From positions 1,612,001-1,676,000 of the forward strand of contig NZ_BNEL01000003.1 of assembly GCF_018327685.1 (NCBI RefSeq): a DNA stretch of 64,000 bases, read 5' to 3'. Shown here in pieces: positions 1 through 8,793 of this stretch. The first letter of the stretch is position 1. Each line of letters begins with the position of its first letter. The notes beneath the pieces were generated by a model, which saw only the letters and a list, made by a program, of their open reading frames with translations, was not told the DNA's origin and did not search any database. This DNA comes from Streptomyces sp. TS71-3 (GTDB taxonomy: Bacteria; Actinomycetota; Actinomycetes; Streptomycetales; Streptomycetaceae). Both the position numbers and the translations under genes were made by a program.

Positions 1-1
1 C

Positions 2-1480
2 GTCGAACAGTGCATCAAGGACACGGAAGAACCGGGGCGCGGGCTGCACAAGACCCTCTCCGCGCTCGATCTGACGGTCTTCGGGATCGGCGTCATCATC
101 GGCACCGGCATCTTCGTGCTCACCGGCAAGGTCGCAAGGGAGAACGCCGGGCCCTCGACCGCGCTGGCCTTCGTGGTGGCCGGCGTGGTCTGCGCGCTGG
201 CCGCGCTCTGCTACGCGGAGTTCGCGTCGACGGTGCCGGTGGCGGGCTCCGCGTACACGTTCGCGTACGCCTCCCTGGGCGAGTTCCCGGCCTGGGTGAT
301 CGGCTGGGACCTGGTGCTGGAGCTGGCGCTCGCGTGCGCCGTGGTCGCCGTCGGCTGGTCCGGCTACCTCCGCTCGCTGATGGACTCCGCGGGCATCCCC
401 ATGCCGGGGCTGCTCAGCGGGGCGAGCGGCGGCCACTTCGGGTTCGACGTGCTCGCGGCGGCCCTGGTGCTCCTCCTCACCGGCGTCCTGATCGCGGGGG
501 TGAAGCTCTCCTCGCGGGTGACCGGGGTCATCGTCGCCGTCAAGGTGGCCGTGGTGCTGCTGGTCATCGCGGTGGGCACGTTCTTCGTCAGGAGCGCCAA
601 CTACCGGCCGTTCGTGCCGCCCGCCCGGGAGACCGGCGGCGGCTCGGGCCTCGGGGCGCCGCTCATCCGGCTCCTGTCGGGCTACGCGCCGGCCGCCTTC
701 GGCGTCATGGGCGTCTTCACGGCCGCCGCCGTCGTCTTCTTCGCCTTCATCGGGTTCGACATCGTGGCGACCGCGGCCGAGGAGACCCGGAACCCGCAGC
801 GCGACGTGCCCCGCGGCATCATCGGCTCGCTGGCCGTCTGCACGGTGCTGTACGTGGCGGTGTCGCTGGTCGTCACCGGCATGCAGAAGTACACCCGCCT
901 CTCCGTCGACGCGCCCCTCGCGGACGCCTTCAAGGCCGTCCACCACCCGTTCTGGGCGGGTGTCATCAGCTTCGGCGCGGCCGTGGGGCTGACCTCGGTC
1001 TGCCTGATCCTGCTGCTCGGGCAGACCCGGGTGTTCTTCGCGATGAGCCGCGACGGGCTGCTGCCGCCCGCCTTCTCCCGCGTCCACCCGCGGTTCGGCA
1101 CCCCCTACCGCACCACCGTGCTGCTCGGCCTGGTCGTGGCGGTGGTGGCCGGCTTCACCACGATCGACGTGCTGGCCGAGCTGGTGAACATCGGCACCCT
1201 CTTCGCCTTCGTGGTGGTCGCCCTCGGCGTGCTGGTGCTGCGCCGCAGGCGGCCCGACCTGCCGCGGGCGTTCCGCACCCCGCTGGTGCCGCTGGTGCCC
1301 GTGCTGTCCGTGCTCGCCTCGCTCTGGCTGATGCTCAATCTGACGGCGGAGACCTGGCTGCGGTTCGCGGTCTGGATGGCGGTGGGACTTCTCGTGTACG
1401 CCGTCTACGGCCGCTCGCACAGCAGGATGCGGCCCCTGCGGGCGGCACGCCAGGCCAAGGAGCCCCGGGGCTCGGCGTAG
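2..1480 (+). CDS. APC-superfamily amino acid permease (5' end outside window)
   Basis: Integral membrane permease of the amino acid-polyamine-organocation superfamily, closest in style to the cationic amino acid transporter (YfnA/CAT) group, importing an amino acid by proton-coupled transport. The frame is already open at base 2 and gives 492 residues to the TAG at 1478-1480, so the true start lies upstream. The first visible segment carries the hallmark TM1 motif GIGVIIGTGIFVLTG, and about eleven further hydrophobic segments follow. A conserved cytoplasmic stretch ATAAEETRNPQRDVPRG sits near residue 260. The C-terminal tail is short and basic. The substrate cannot be assigned from sequence. 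It is convergent with the NYN-domain gene. Confidence 0.9.
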   Translation, partial: VEQCIKDTEEPGRGLHKTLSALDLTVFGIGVIIGTGIFVLTGKVARENAGPSTALAFVVAGVVCALAALCYAEFASTVPVAGSAYTFAYASLGEFPAWVIGWDLVLELALACAVVAVGWSGYLRSLMDSAGIPMPGLLSGASGGHFGFDVLAAALVLLLTGVLIAGVKLSSRVTGVIVAVKVAVVLLVIAVGTFFVRSANYRPFVPPARETGGGSGLGAPLIRLLSGYAPAAFGVMGVFTAAAVVFFAFIGFDIVATAAEETRNPQRDVPRGIIGSLAVCTVLYVAVSLVVTGMQKYTRLSVDAPLADAFKAVHHPFWAGVISFGAAVGLTSVCLILLLGQTRVFFAMSRDGLLPPAFSRVHPRFGTPYRTTVLLGLVVAVVAGFTTIDVLAELVNIGTLFAFVVVALGVLVLRRRRPDLPRAFRTPLVPLVPVLSVLASLWLMLNLTAETWLRFAVWMAVGLLVYAVYGRSHSRMRPLRAARQAKEPRGSA

Positions 1481-1563
1481 CGCTTCCCAGCGCCCTCGCA
1501 CGGGCTTCGTAGGCACCATGGGGTCAGGAAGGTCGCCCCGGTGTCCGACAGGCCGTCACGCGG

Positions 1564-1953
1564 TCAGGAGGCGCCGCCCCCGTACACCGTCCGGGGACCG
1601 GCCACCCCGGCGCCATGGGCCTGCACCCGGCGGCGCAGCTCGCGGTCGGCGGTGACGACCAGCACGGGGCGGTCGCCGGCAGCACGGACCAGCTCGACGA
1701 TCCGGTCGTCGCCGCTGCCGCCGGCCTCCTCCACCCGCACGTCCGGCACCGACGGCACGCCACGCGCGGCGCCCTCCACGACGAGCACCACCTCCGGCGG
1801 CCCCGGCAGCCCCTGGACGCCCTGCTCGGCCACCGGCACCAGGTGGTCCCGCAGCCGCTCCGCCGCCGCGCGCCGGTCCCGCCACCACCCGTCCGGTACC
1901 GAGCCCACCACGTTGGCGGCGTCGACGACGAGCAGGGGCTTCGGTGCCGTCAT
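1564..1953 (-). CDS. NYN/PIN-like domain protein
   Basis: A 129-residue single-domain protein that looks like a NYN/PIN-fold metal-dependent nuclease. The N-terminal strand LLVVDAANVVGS carries D11 and N14; E60, D82/D83 and D103 (TADRELRRRV) supply the remaining acidic cluster expected of the fold, in the right order. Streptomyces homologues are often labelled NTP pyrophosphohydrolase, a name I cannot support from sequence. The ATG at 1953 is preceded by GGAAGGGCAGG. RNA substrate and cellular role are unknown. It lies downstream of the fad operon terminator and converges on the permease gene. Confidence 0.7.
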   Translation of the reverse strand: MTAPKPLLVVDAANVVGSVPDGWWRDRRAAAERLRDHLVPVAEQGVQGLPGPPEVVLVVEGAARGVPSVPDVRVEEAGGSGDDRIVELVRAAGDRPVLVVTADRELRRRVQAHGAGVAGPRTVYGGGAS

Positions 1954-2050
1954 GGGCCACCTGCCCTTCCGGAAGGCGCCGGGACCCGGGGGCGGGGCCG
2001 CGGCGGAGGCTGAAGGATGTCGGCCGGCCCATCATGCGCGAGCCGGCGGG

Positions 2051-2117
2051 AGGCGTCCTGGCCCGCCACGGGCAGGCGTCTCGCCCGCCACGGGCAGGCG
2101 TCTCGCCCACCACGGGC
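2051..2117. repeat. 22-bp tandem repeat, three copies
   Basis: Three tandem copies (23, 22 and 22 bp) of a unit starting AGGCGTC and ending GCCACGGGC lie in the gap between the NYN gene and the fad operon terminator. The copies differ at a few positions. No coding role is apparent. Confidence 0.8.
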
Positions 2118-2120
2118 GAC

Positions 2121-2151
2121 GGGCCGTGCCGGTAGGACTCCGGCACGGCCC
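2121..2151 (-). terminator. Hairpin terminator of the fad operon
   Basis: A perfect 12-bp stem, GGGCCGTGCCGG paired with CCGGCACGGCCC around a 7-nt loop, lies 27 bp beyond the fadB stop codon. There is no U tract, which is usual for streptomycete terminators. Confidence 0.75.
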
Positions 2152-2178
2152 GTGCCGTGGGGGTGGGGAAATGGCCCG

Positions 2179-4311
2179 TTACGCGGGGACGCTCGCCGTA
2201 CCCACGTCGAGGAAGCGCTTGCCGGCGACCCGCTCGCTGACGCCCGCACGGTCCAGGTACGGGGTGAGCCCGCCCAGGTGGAAGGGCCAGCCCGCGCCGG
2301 TGATCAGGCAGAGGTCGATGTCCTGGGCCTCGGCGACCACGCCCTCGTCGAGCATCAGGCGGATCTCCTCCGCCACCGCGTCCAGCACCCGGGCGAGGGT
2401 CTGCTCCTCGGTGAGCACGGTGTCGCCCTGCCGGAGCAGCGCCGCGACCTCCGGGTCCAGCTCCGGCTTGCCGCTGTCGTACGCGTAGAAGCCGCGCTTG
2501 CCGGCGTCCACCACGGCCTTCAGGTTGGGGGACACCGTGAAGCGGTCGGGGAACGCCCGGTGCAGCGTCTCCGAGACGTGCAGCCCGATCGCCGGGCCGA
2601 CCAGCTCCAGCAGCACCAGCGGCGACATCGGCAGGCCCAGCGGCTCGACGGCGCGCTCGGCGACGTCCACCGGCGTGCCCTCGTCGATGACGTTCTGGAT
2701 CTCGCCCATGAAGCGGGTCAGGATGCGGTTCACGACGAACGCCGGGGCGTCCTTCACCAGCACCGCCGTCTTGCGGAGCTTCTTGGCGACGTCGAACGCG
2801 GTGGCCAGCGTGGCGTCGTCGGTGTCCTCGCCGCGCACGATCTCCAGCAGCGGCAGGACGGCGACCGGGTTGAAGAAGTGGAAGCCGACCACCCGCTCCG
2901 GGTGCGCGAGCCCCTTGGCCATCTCCGAGACGGAGAGCGAGGAGGTGTTGGTGGCGAGTACGGCGTGCTCGGGCGCGACGGCCTCCACCTCGGCGAACAC
3001 CTGCTGCTTGACGCTCATCTCCTCGAACACGGCCTCGATGACGAAGTCCGCGTCCGCGAAGCCCTCGGCCTTGTCCAGCACGCCGGTCACCAGGGCCTTG
3101 AGGCGGTTCGCCTTGTCCTGGTCGATCCGGCCCTTGCCGAGCAGCTTGTCGACCTCGGCGTGCACGTAGCCGACGCCCTTGTCGATCCGCTCCTGGTCGA
3201 TGTCGGTGAGCACCACCGGCACCTGAAGGCGGCGCAGGAACAGCAGCGCGAGCTGGCTGGCCATCAGGCCCGCGCCGACCACGCCCACCTTGGTGACGGG
3301 CCGGGCCAGGCTCCTGTCCGGCGCGCCCGCGGGCCGCTTGGCGCGCTTCTGCACCAGGTTGAAGGCGTAGATGCCGCTGCGCAGCTCCCCGCTCATGCTC
3401 AGGTCGGCGAGCGCGCGGTCCTCGGCGTCGTAGCCCTGCTGGAGGTCGCCGTCCTTCACGGACGCGATGATGTCCAGCGCCCGGTACGCGGCCGGGGCCG
3501 CGCCGTGCACCTTGCCGTCCGCGACGGCGCGCCCCCACTCGACGGCCTGGTCCCAGGTCTCGCCGCGGTCCACCTCGGGGCGCGCGACCTCCAGCTCGCC
3601 GCTGAGCACGGCGGCCGTCCAGCGCAGCGACTGCTCCAGGAAGTCCTGGCTGTCGAAGATGGCGTCCGCGATGCCGAGTTCGTAGACCTCGGGGCCCTTG
3701 AGCTGCTTGTTCTGGTTGAGCGAGTTCTCGACGATCAGCTTGACCGCACGGTCGGCGCCGATCAGGTTCGGCAGCAGCGTGCAGCCGCCCCAGCCCGGCA
3801 CCAGCCCGAGGAAGACCTCGGGGAACGAGAACGCCGGCAGCGCCTTGGAGACGGTGCGGTAGGTGCAGTGCAGGCCCACCTCGGCACCGCCGCCCATCGC
3901 CGCGCCGTTGTAGTACGCGAACGTCGGCACCGCGAGGTGCGCGAGGCGCTTGAAGACCTCGTGGCCGCCCTTGCCGACGGCCAGCGCGTCCTCGTGCCTG
4001 CGCAGCAGCTCCATGCCCTTGAGGTCGGCGCCGACGGCGAAGATGAACGGCTTGCCGGTGAGCCCCACGCCCACGACGGAACCCTCGGCGGCCTCCTTCT
4101 CGACCTGGTCGAGGGCCGCGTTCAGGTTCGCCAGCGACTGGGGTCCGAAGGTGGTGGGCTTGGTGTGGTCGAAGCCGTTGTCGAGGGTGATGAGGGCGAA
4201 CCTGCCCACGCCGCCCGGCAGGTCCAGATGGCGGACGTGCGCCTGGGTGACCACCTCGTCGGGGAACAGCTCGGCCGCGCCCTTGAGCAGCTCGGCGGTG
4301 GTGGTGCTCAC
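2179..4311 (-). CDS. fadB: Fatty acid oxidation complex alpha subunit (enoyl-CoA hydratase / 3-hydroxyacyl-CoA dehydrogenase)
   Basis: Bifunctional cytosolic beta-oxidation enzyme of 710 residues that hydrates enoyl-CoA and oxidises the resulting 3-hydroxyacyl-CoA with NAD. The crotonase half (about residues 30-300) has FAVGADLKG and YNGAAMGGGAEVGL, the oxyanion-hole and catalytic regions. The dehydrogenase half begins at KVGVVGAGLMASQLA (Rossmann fold, near 345) and contains GFHFFNPVAVLPLLEIVRG and the dimerisation helices after DAPAFVVNRIL. The GTG at 4311 was chosen because it overlaps the thiolase stop as GTGA, implying translational coupling; the frame stays open upstream without homology. 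Together with the thiolase it forms the complete FadBA degradative pair. Confidence 0.95.
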   Translation of the reverse strand: MSTTTAELLKGAAELFPDEVVTQAHVRHLDLPGGVGRFALITLDNGFDHTKPTTFGPQSLANLNAALDQVEKEAAEGSVVGVGLTGKPFIFAVGADLKGMELLRRHEDALAVGKGGHEVFKRLAHLAVPTFAYYNGAAMGGGAEVGLHCTYRTVSKALPAFSFPEVFLGLVPGWGGCTLLPNLIGADRAVKLIVENSLNQNKQLKGPEVYELGIADAIFDSQDFLEQSLRWTAAVLSGELEVARPEVDRGETWDQAVEWGRAVADGKVHGAAPAAYRALDIIASVKDGDLQQGYDAEDRALADLSMSGELRSGIYAFNLVQKRAKRPAGAPDRSLARPVTKVGVVGAGLMASQLALLFLRRLQVPVVLTDIDQERIDKGVGYVHAEVDKLLGKGRIDQDKANRLKALVTGVLDKAEGFADADFVIEAVFEEMSVKQQVFAEVEAVAPEHAVLATNTSSLSVSEMAKGLAHPERVVGFHFFNPVAVLPLLEIVRGEDTDDATLATAFDVAKKLRKTAVLVKDAPAFVVNRILTRFMGEIQNVIDEGTPVDVAERAVEPLGLPMSPLVLLELVGPAIGLHVSETLHRAFPDRFTVSPNLKAVVDAGKRGFYAYDSGKPELDPEVAALLRQGDTVLTEEQTLARVLDAVAEEIRLMLDEGVVAEAQDIDLCLITGAGWPFHLGGLTPYLDRAGVSERVAGKRFLDVGTASVPA

Positions 4312-5537
4312 TTGGTGCCTCCGGCGGCGTCGGTGAAGTGCGGGTTCTCCCAGATGACCGTGGCGCCCATGCCGAAGCCGACGCACATGGTGGTGATGCC
4401 GTAGCGGACCCCCGGCTGCTCCTCGAACTGCCGGGCGAGCTGGGTCATCAGCCGCACGCCGGAGGACGCCAGCGGGTGGCCGTAGGCGATGGCGCCGCCG
4501 TACTGGTTGACCCGGGGATCGTCGTCGTCGATGCCGTAGTGGTCCAGGAGCGCGAGGACCTGTACGGCGAACGCCTCGTTGATCTCGAACAGGCCGATGT
4601 CCGAGATGCTCAGGCCGGCCTTGGCGAGCGCCTTCTCGGTCGCGGGGATCGGGCCGTAGCCCATCACCTCGGGCTCCACGCCCGCGAAGGCGTAGGAGAC
4701 CAGCCGCATCTTCACCGGCAGGTCGTGCTCGCGGGCGAAGTCCTCGGCGGCGACGAGGGAGGCGGTGGCGCCGTCGTTCAGCCCGGCGCTGTTCCCGGCC
4801 GTGACACGGCCGTGCACCCGGAAGGGCGTCTTGAGGCCGGCGAGCTGCTCCAGCGTGGTTCCGGGCCGCATCGGCTCGTCGGCGGTGGCCAGGCCCCAGC
4901 CCGTCTCGCCGGCCTCCTCGTTCGTGCGGCGCACCGAGATCGGCACCAGGTCCTGCTGGATCAGGCCGTTGGCGTACGCCTTAGCGGCCTTCTCCTGCGA
5001 GCGCACGGCGTAGGCGTCGGCGCGCGCCTTGGTGAGGTGCGGGAAGCGGTCGTGCAGGTTCTCCGCCGTCATGCCCATGAACAGCGCGGACTCGTCGACG
5101 AGCTTCTCGCTGACGAACCGCGGGTTCGGGTCGACGGACTCGCCCATCGGGTGGCGCCCCATGTGCTCCACGCCGCCCGCGATGACGACGTCGTACGCGC
5201 CGAACGCGATGGACCCCGCCGTGGTGGTGACCGCGGTCAGCGCGCCCGCGCACATCCGGTCGATGGCGTAGCCCGGCACGGACTGCGGGAGCCCGGCGAG
5301 GATGCCCGCGGTGCGGCCGATGGTGAGGCCCTGGTCGCCGATCTGGGTGGTCGCCGCGATGGCCACGTCGTCGATCCGGGCGGGATCGAGGGACGGGTTG
5401 CGGCGCAGCAGCTCCCGGATGGCCTTCACCACGAGATCGTCGGCACGGGTCTCGTGGTAGATGCCCTTCGGGCCCGCCTTGCCGAACGGGGTGCGGACGC
5501 CGTCGACGAAGACGACGTCCCTGACGGTACGAGGCAC
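4308..5537 (-). CDS. fadA: Acetyl-CoA C-acetyltransferase (3-ketoacyl-CoA thiolase)
   Basis: Thiolytic cleavage of 3-ketoacyl-CoA, the last beta-oxidation step, 409 residues as usual for the family. The acyl-accepting cysteine is in DRMCAGALTAV, and the C-terminal catalytic pair is in YGHPLASSGVRL (His) and TMCVGFGMGATVIWEN (Cys); NEAFAVQVLA is the conserved substrate-side motif. The GTG start at 5537 follows a strong GAGGAGG ribosome site with a 6-nt gap; longer upstream extension lacks homology. First gene of a two-gene operon with fadB (GTGA overlap). Confidence 0.95.
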   Translation of the reverse strand: MPRTVRDVVFVDGVRTPFGKAGPKGIYHETRADDLVVKAIRELLRRNPSLDPARIDDVAIAATTQIGDQGLTIGRTAGILAGLPQSVPGYAIDRMCAGALTAVTTTAGSIAFGAYDVVIAGGVEHMGRHPMGESVDPNPRFVSEKLVDESALFMGMTAENLHDRFPHLTKARADAYAVRSQEKAAKAYANGLIQQDLVPISVRRTNEEAGETGWGLATADEPMRPGTTLEQLAGLKTPFRVHGRVTAGNSAGLNDGATASLVAAEDFAREHDLPVKMRLVSYAFAGVEPEVMGYGPIPATEKALAKAGLSISDIGLFEINEAFAVQVLALLDHYGIDDDDPRVNQYGGAIAYGHPLASSGVRLMTQLARQFEEQPGVRYGITTMCVGFGMGATVIWENPHFTDAAGGTK

Positions 5538-5593
5538 GATGGCCCTCCTCAAGACGCGTGTACATGGCCGCGGACGCGCTTCGCGGCGCCCCC

Positions 5594-5608
5594 ATGCTAC
5601 TTGCCAGT
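5594..5608 (-). promoter_or_regulatory. Candidate fadAB promoter with operator-like dyad
   Basis: On the minus strand a TAGCAT -10-like box (5594-5599) adjoins an imperfect dyad ACTGGCAAGT (5599-5608), 57-71 bp upstream of the thiolase start. A TetR/FadR-type fatty acid regulator would be expected to act here, but neither promoter nor operator is proven. Confidence 0.3.
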
Positions 5609-5699
5609 AACCATACGGGGTAGGCCTGTCCCTCGGAGCGGTGAGGGTCACATACGGGGGGCGTGTCCCCCGTTCCCCCGTTCCCCGCCACCGGTCGAT

Positions 5700-5960
5700 G
5701 TGGGGGCGCGCCTTGGCGGCGGGCGGGGAGCCTGTGGAACAGGCAGCGCCCCGGAAGGGACGCGGGGCTGTTCTTGATATGCGGCTCCGCCGCGTGGGCG
5801 CGACCAGCCACGACGACAGGGTCAGTTCGTCACCGTCCCGAGATGGCTGGTCCTGTCGTTGCCGGACCACCGGCCGGTGGGTGGTTGCTCGCGCAGTTCC
5901 CCGCGCCCCCTGGCGGTGGCCGCCGACGCGCGGCAGCGCTCCCCAGGGGTTGCCGTCGGC
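5700..5960. repeat. Interspersed Streptomyces-type intergenic repeat
   Basis: The 540-bp gap between thiolase and RNase D holds no gene. It contains sequence I recognise as a class of intergenic repeat common in Streptomyces genomes: a CGGCTCCGCCGCGTGGGCG block, a GACCAGCCA (5802-5810) / TGGCTGGTC (5844-5852) inverted repeat, and the phrase CGCGCAGTTCCCCGCGCCCC (5901-5920). Only one copy lies in this window, so recurrence is recalled, not shown. Confidence 0.5.
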
Positions 5961-6077
5961 GAGTGGGCAGCGCTGGTGGTGGCCCTGGCGCGACGCGCCG
6001 GAACGAGACGGGTGCAGGGGGGCTGTCGGCTGAACCCGGCCGTAGGCCGGCCTGCCGTGGTCCGCCCCACAGGACCA

Positions 6078-7373
6078 TCACGCGACCAGCGCGCTCACCA
6101 GCAACGGCGTCACCTGGTCGATCTGCCACTGCCGCGCCCCGTGCCCGGCGAGCGCCGCCGCCACCGTCTCCGCGGTCACCGCGGCGGGTGGCTCCCAGCA
6201 CACTCTCCGTACGGTGTCCGGCGTGATCAGGTTCTCCTGGGGCATGCCGAGCCGCTCGGCGAGCGCGGACACCCCGGCGCGGGCGGCGGACAACCGGGCC
6301 GCCGCGGCCGGGTCCTTGTCCGCCCAGGCGCGCGGCGGCGGCGGGCCCGCGACCTGCTGGCCCGGACCGGGCAGCGCGGAGTCGGAGAGCGCGCGGGCCC
6401 GGTCCACGGCGCCCTGCCAGTTCTCCAGCTGCCGCCGCCCGACCCGGCCGAAGCCGGGCAGCTGGCCGAGCGCCGTGGCGTCGGCGGGCAGCGCGAGGGC
6501 AGCCTCGATGATCGCCGCGTCCCCGAGCACCTTGCCCGGCGAGATGTCCCGCCGCTGCGCGATGCGGTCCCGGGTCTGCCACAGCTCCCGTACCACCGCC
6601 ATCTGGCGCCGTCGCCGCACCTTGTGCATCCCGGACGTGCGCCGCCAGGGGTCCTTGCGCGGCGGGGCCGGCGGGGCGGCGGCGATCGCCGCGAACTCCT
6701 GCCGGGCCCAGTCGAGCTTGCCCTGCCGGTCCAGCTCCTTCTCCAGGCTGTCGCGGAGGTCCACCAGCAGCTCGACGTCGAGCGCGGCATAGCGCAGCCA
6801 CGGCTCGGGCAGCGGCCGCGTCGACCAGTCGACCGCGGAGTGGCCCTTCTCCAGGACGTAGCCGAGGACGTTCTCGACCATCGCGCCGAGGCCGACGCGC
6901 GGGTATCCGGCCAGCCGTCCCGCCAGCTCCGTGTCGAAGATCCGCTCCGGGACCATGCCTATCTCGCGCAGGCAGGGCAGGTCCTGGCTGGCCGCGTGCA
7001 GCACCCACTCCGTGTCGCCGATCGCCTCGCCGAGCGCGGTGAGGTCGGCGCAGGCCACGGGGTCGATCAGCGCGCTGCCCGCGCCGGCGCGGCGCAGCTG
7101 GACCAGGTAGGCGCGCTGGCCGTAGCGGTAGCCGGAAGCGCGCTCGGCGTCCACCGCGACGGGGCCCGTACCCGCGGCGAAGGCGGCGACCACCTCGCTG
7201 AGCGCGTCCGCGTCGGCGATCACCGGGGGGATGCCGTCCCGCGGCTCCAGCAGGGGGACGGGGTCCTCGGCCGCGACGCCTTCGTCCGGAACGCCGCTCG
7301 CCGAGGGTTCCTTCTCCGGGTCTGAGGCGGTGCGCAGGGGAATGTCTGCTGCGGTGTCTTCGGCGTCGGTCAC
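6078..7373 (-). CDS. rnd: Ribonuclease D (DEDDy exonuclease with HRDC domain)
   Basis: 3'-5' exoribonuclease for tRNA and small-RNA 3'-end trimming, 431 residues. The exonuclease domain (about 50-215) shows D75/E77 in VAVDAERASGYRYG, D131 in HAASQDLPCL, and Y195...D199 in LRYAALDVELLVDL, the full DEDDy set. An HRDC nucleic-acid-binding domain follows (about 240-330), then a C-terminal helical extension typical of actinobacterial forms. The GTG start at 7373 has no Shine-Dalgarno sequence but has TACCCT 6 nt upstream, implying a leaderless transcript. The acidic N-terminal 45 residues are probably disordered. Confidence 0.92.
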   Translation of the reverse strand: MTDAEDTAADIPLRTASDPEKEPSASGVPDEGVAAEDPVPLLEPRDGIPPVIADADALSEVVAAFAAGTGPVAVDAERASGYRYGQRAYLVQLRRAGAGSALIDPVACADLTALGEAIGDTEWVLHAASQDLPCLREIGMVPERIFDTELAGRLAGYPRVGLGAMVENVLGYVLEKGHSAVDWSTRPLPEPWLRYAALDVELLVDLRDSLEKELDRQGKLDWARQEFAAIAAAPPAPPRKDPWRRTSGMHKVRRRRQMAVVRELWQTRDRIAQRRDISPGKVLGDAAIIEAALALPADATALGQLPGFGRVGRRQLENWQGAVDRARALSDSALPGPGQQVAGPPPPRAWADKDPAAAARLSAARAGVSALAERLGMPQENLITPDTVRRVCWEPPAAVTAETVAAALAGHGARQWQIDQVTPLLVSALVA

Positions 7374-7379
7374 CTGTCA

Positions 7380-7385
7380 AGGGTA
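7380..7385 (-). promoter_or_regulatory. -10 box of a leaderless promoter (RNase D)
   Basis: TACCCT on the minus strand, 6 nt before the GTG start at 7373, a spacing that would place transcription initiation at the start codon. Confidence 0.5.
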
Positions 7386-7672
7386 TCCGCGGATGCCGTA
7401 CGCCCGCCGACGTAACGTTCCGTCGACGGGCGCGGCACCGCTCGTGCGGACGCTTCGCGGACCCCCGGGCCGATCGTGCGTGGCTCGAACCGGACGTCCG
7501 GTGGAGGCGGACCGAGCGGTGCGGACGACGGGCGAACCGGCTGAGGCGAGCGATCCGGTGCAGGTGAACGGGCTGGTTGGGGCGGACGAGCCGGACGATG
7601 CGGTGCGGGTGAACGGGCCCGGGCGGACGGACGGTCTGGTTCGGGTGAGCGCGCCGGCGCGTGGGGATCGGA
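7386..7672. other. Gene-free gap with degenerate repeats
   Basis: About 290 bp between the RNase D promoter and the whiI stop. It contains degenerate repeated phrases such as GGTGCxGGTGAACGGG (around 7558 and 7600) but no conserved reading frame and no clear hairpin. Confidence 0.5.
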
Positions 7673-8335
7673 TCAGTGGATGATGCCGGTGCGCAGCGCG
7701 ACCGCGACCATGCCGGCGCGGTCGCCGGTGCCGAGCTTGCGTGCGATCCGGGCGAGGTGGCTCTTGACGGTCAGTGCGGACAGGCCCATGGAGACGCCGA
7801 TGGCCTTGTTCGACTGGCCCTCCGCCACCAGCCGCAGCACCTCCACCTCGCGGCCCGACAGCTCGCGGTACCCGCCCGGGTGGCTCGGGGCGCCCGGGGG
7901 GCGGCGGTGCATACGGGCCGCGGCGGCGCCGATCGGGGCGGCGCCCGGACGGATGGGCATCCCGACGTTGGTGCGGGTGCCGGTGACGACGTAGCCCTTC
8001 ACACCGCCCGCGAGGGCGTTGCGCACGGCGCCGATGTCGTCGGCGGCGGACAGGGCGAGGCCGTTCGGCCAGCCCGCGGCGCGGGTCTCGGACAGCAGGG
8101 TCAGGCCGCTGCCGTCGGGCAGGTGGACGTCGGCGACACAGATGTCGCGGGGATTGGCGATACGGGGTCGTGCCTCCGCGACGGACGACGCCTCGATGAC
8201 GTCGCGCACGCCGAGCGCCCACAGGTGGCGGGTGACCGTGGAGCGGACACGCGGGTCGGCCACGACCACCATGGCGGTCGGCTTGTTCGGGCGGTAGGCG
8301 ACCAGGCTTGCGGGCTGCTCAAGAAGAACGGACAC
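7673..8335 (-). CDS. whiI: Atypical orphan response regulator WhiI
   Basis: NarL/LuxR-type regulator of sporulation-septation-stage genes. In Streptomyces WhiI works as a heterodimer with BldM. 220 residues: receiver domain (about 20-130) and LuxR helix-turn-helix (about 155-215, LSGREVEVLRLVAEGQSNKAIG). The phosphorylation pocket is incomplete: the usual first acidic pair reads ADP (A26-D27), while D69 (VADVHLPDG) and the KGYVV lysine remain, matching the known atypical WhiI pocket. The GTG at 8335 follows an AGGAGG site, and numbering from it gives D27 and D69. No partner kinase is nearby. Transcription probably comes from the sigma-WhiG-type promoter at 8413-8440. Confidence 0.92.
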   Translation of the reverse strand: MSVLLEQPASLVAYRPNKPTAMVVVADPRVRSTVTRHLWALGVRDVIEASSVAEARPRIANPRDICVADVHLPDGSGLTLLSETRAAGWPNGLALSAADDIGAVRNALAGGVKGYVVTGTRTNVGMPIRPGAAPIGAAAARMHRRPPGAPSHPGGYRELSGREVEVLRLVAEGQSNKAIGVSMGLSALTVKSHLARIARKLGTGDRAGMVAVALRTGIIH

Positions 8336-8412
8336 CAGGCCTCCTGGGGTGCGGGATGGGCCGGCTCGGGGATCAAACCGGAGGGAACCATGCTTTTTCA
8401 AGGTCACAGACG

Positions 8413-8440
8413 TCTTCGGCAGCCCACCCGTCCGCCTTTA
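8413..8440 (-). promoter_or_regulatory. Sigma-WhiG-type promoter of whiI
   Basis: On the minus strand TAAA (8437-8440), a 16-nt spacer and GCCGAAGA (8413-8420) match the WhiG consensus TAAA-N15/16-GCCGATAA (4/4 and 6/8). It lies about 75 nt upstream of the whiI GTG, consistent with the known WhiG dependence of whiI. Confidence 0.7.
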
Positions 8441-8443
8441 GGG

Positions 8444-8500
8444 AATGATCACGATTTGGTGAGTAATAATTCGTCCGAATCGGACACGCGGTCGATCATT
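8444..8500. promoter_or_regulatory. Operator-like dyads upstream of whiI
   Basis: An AT-richer island just upstream of the WhiG-type promoter carries a perfect GTCCG-AAT-CGGAC palindrome (8473-8485) nested between AATGATC (8444-8450) and GATCATT (8494-8500). The arrangement suggests regulator binding, for example autoregulation; the protein is unknown. Confidence 0.4.
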
Positions 8501-8766
8501 CAGAGAACGAATCGGGTCTGAATCAGCCCGAAGCTGCCCGTTTCTCGGTACGGGTGTGGCGATGGCAGATTCCGGCCATTTGTTGAGCCCGGCCGACGTT
8601 GAACGAGGAACGGGGGCCGGACGTCACCGTCGTCCACGGGACGGTGACACGTGCACACGGCGTGCACGAACACGGGCGCCCCGAACACGGGGCCTAAGCC
8701 CGGGTGCCGCGGCGCCGGGCACAGCGGTTCCGAGCAGGGCGGATCCGTGCGGGGAGACCCTCTGGC

Positions 8767-8793
8767 GCGGGCCGGCACCTGGTGCCGGCCCGC
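8767..8793 (-). terminator. Strong hairpin downstream of the DUF3000 gene
   Basis: Perfect 13-bp stem GCGGGCCGGCACC / GGTGCCGGCCCGC with a 1-nt centre. It lies 183 bp past the DUF3000 stop on the minus strand and shields the whiI promoter from read-through. The rest of 8521-8975 shows no gene. Confidence 0.65.

Noticed and set aside
2017..4404. A 795-codon open frame on the plus strand opposite fadB
   Set aside because: Repetitive His/Arg/Leu-rich translation with no start signal or family; third-position GC bias supports the fadB frame.
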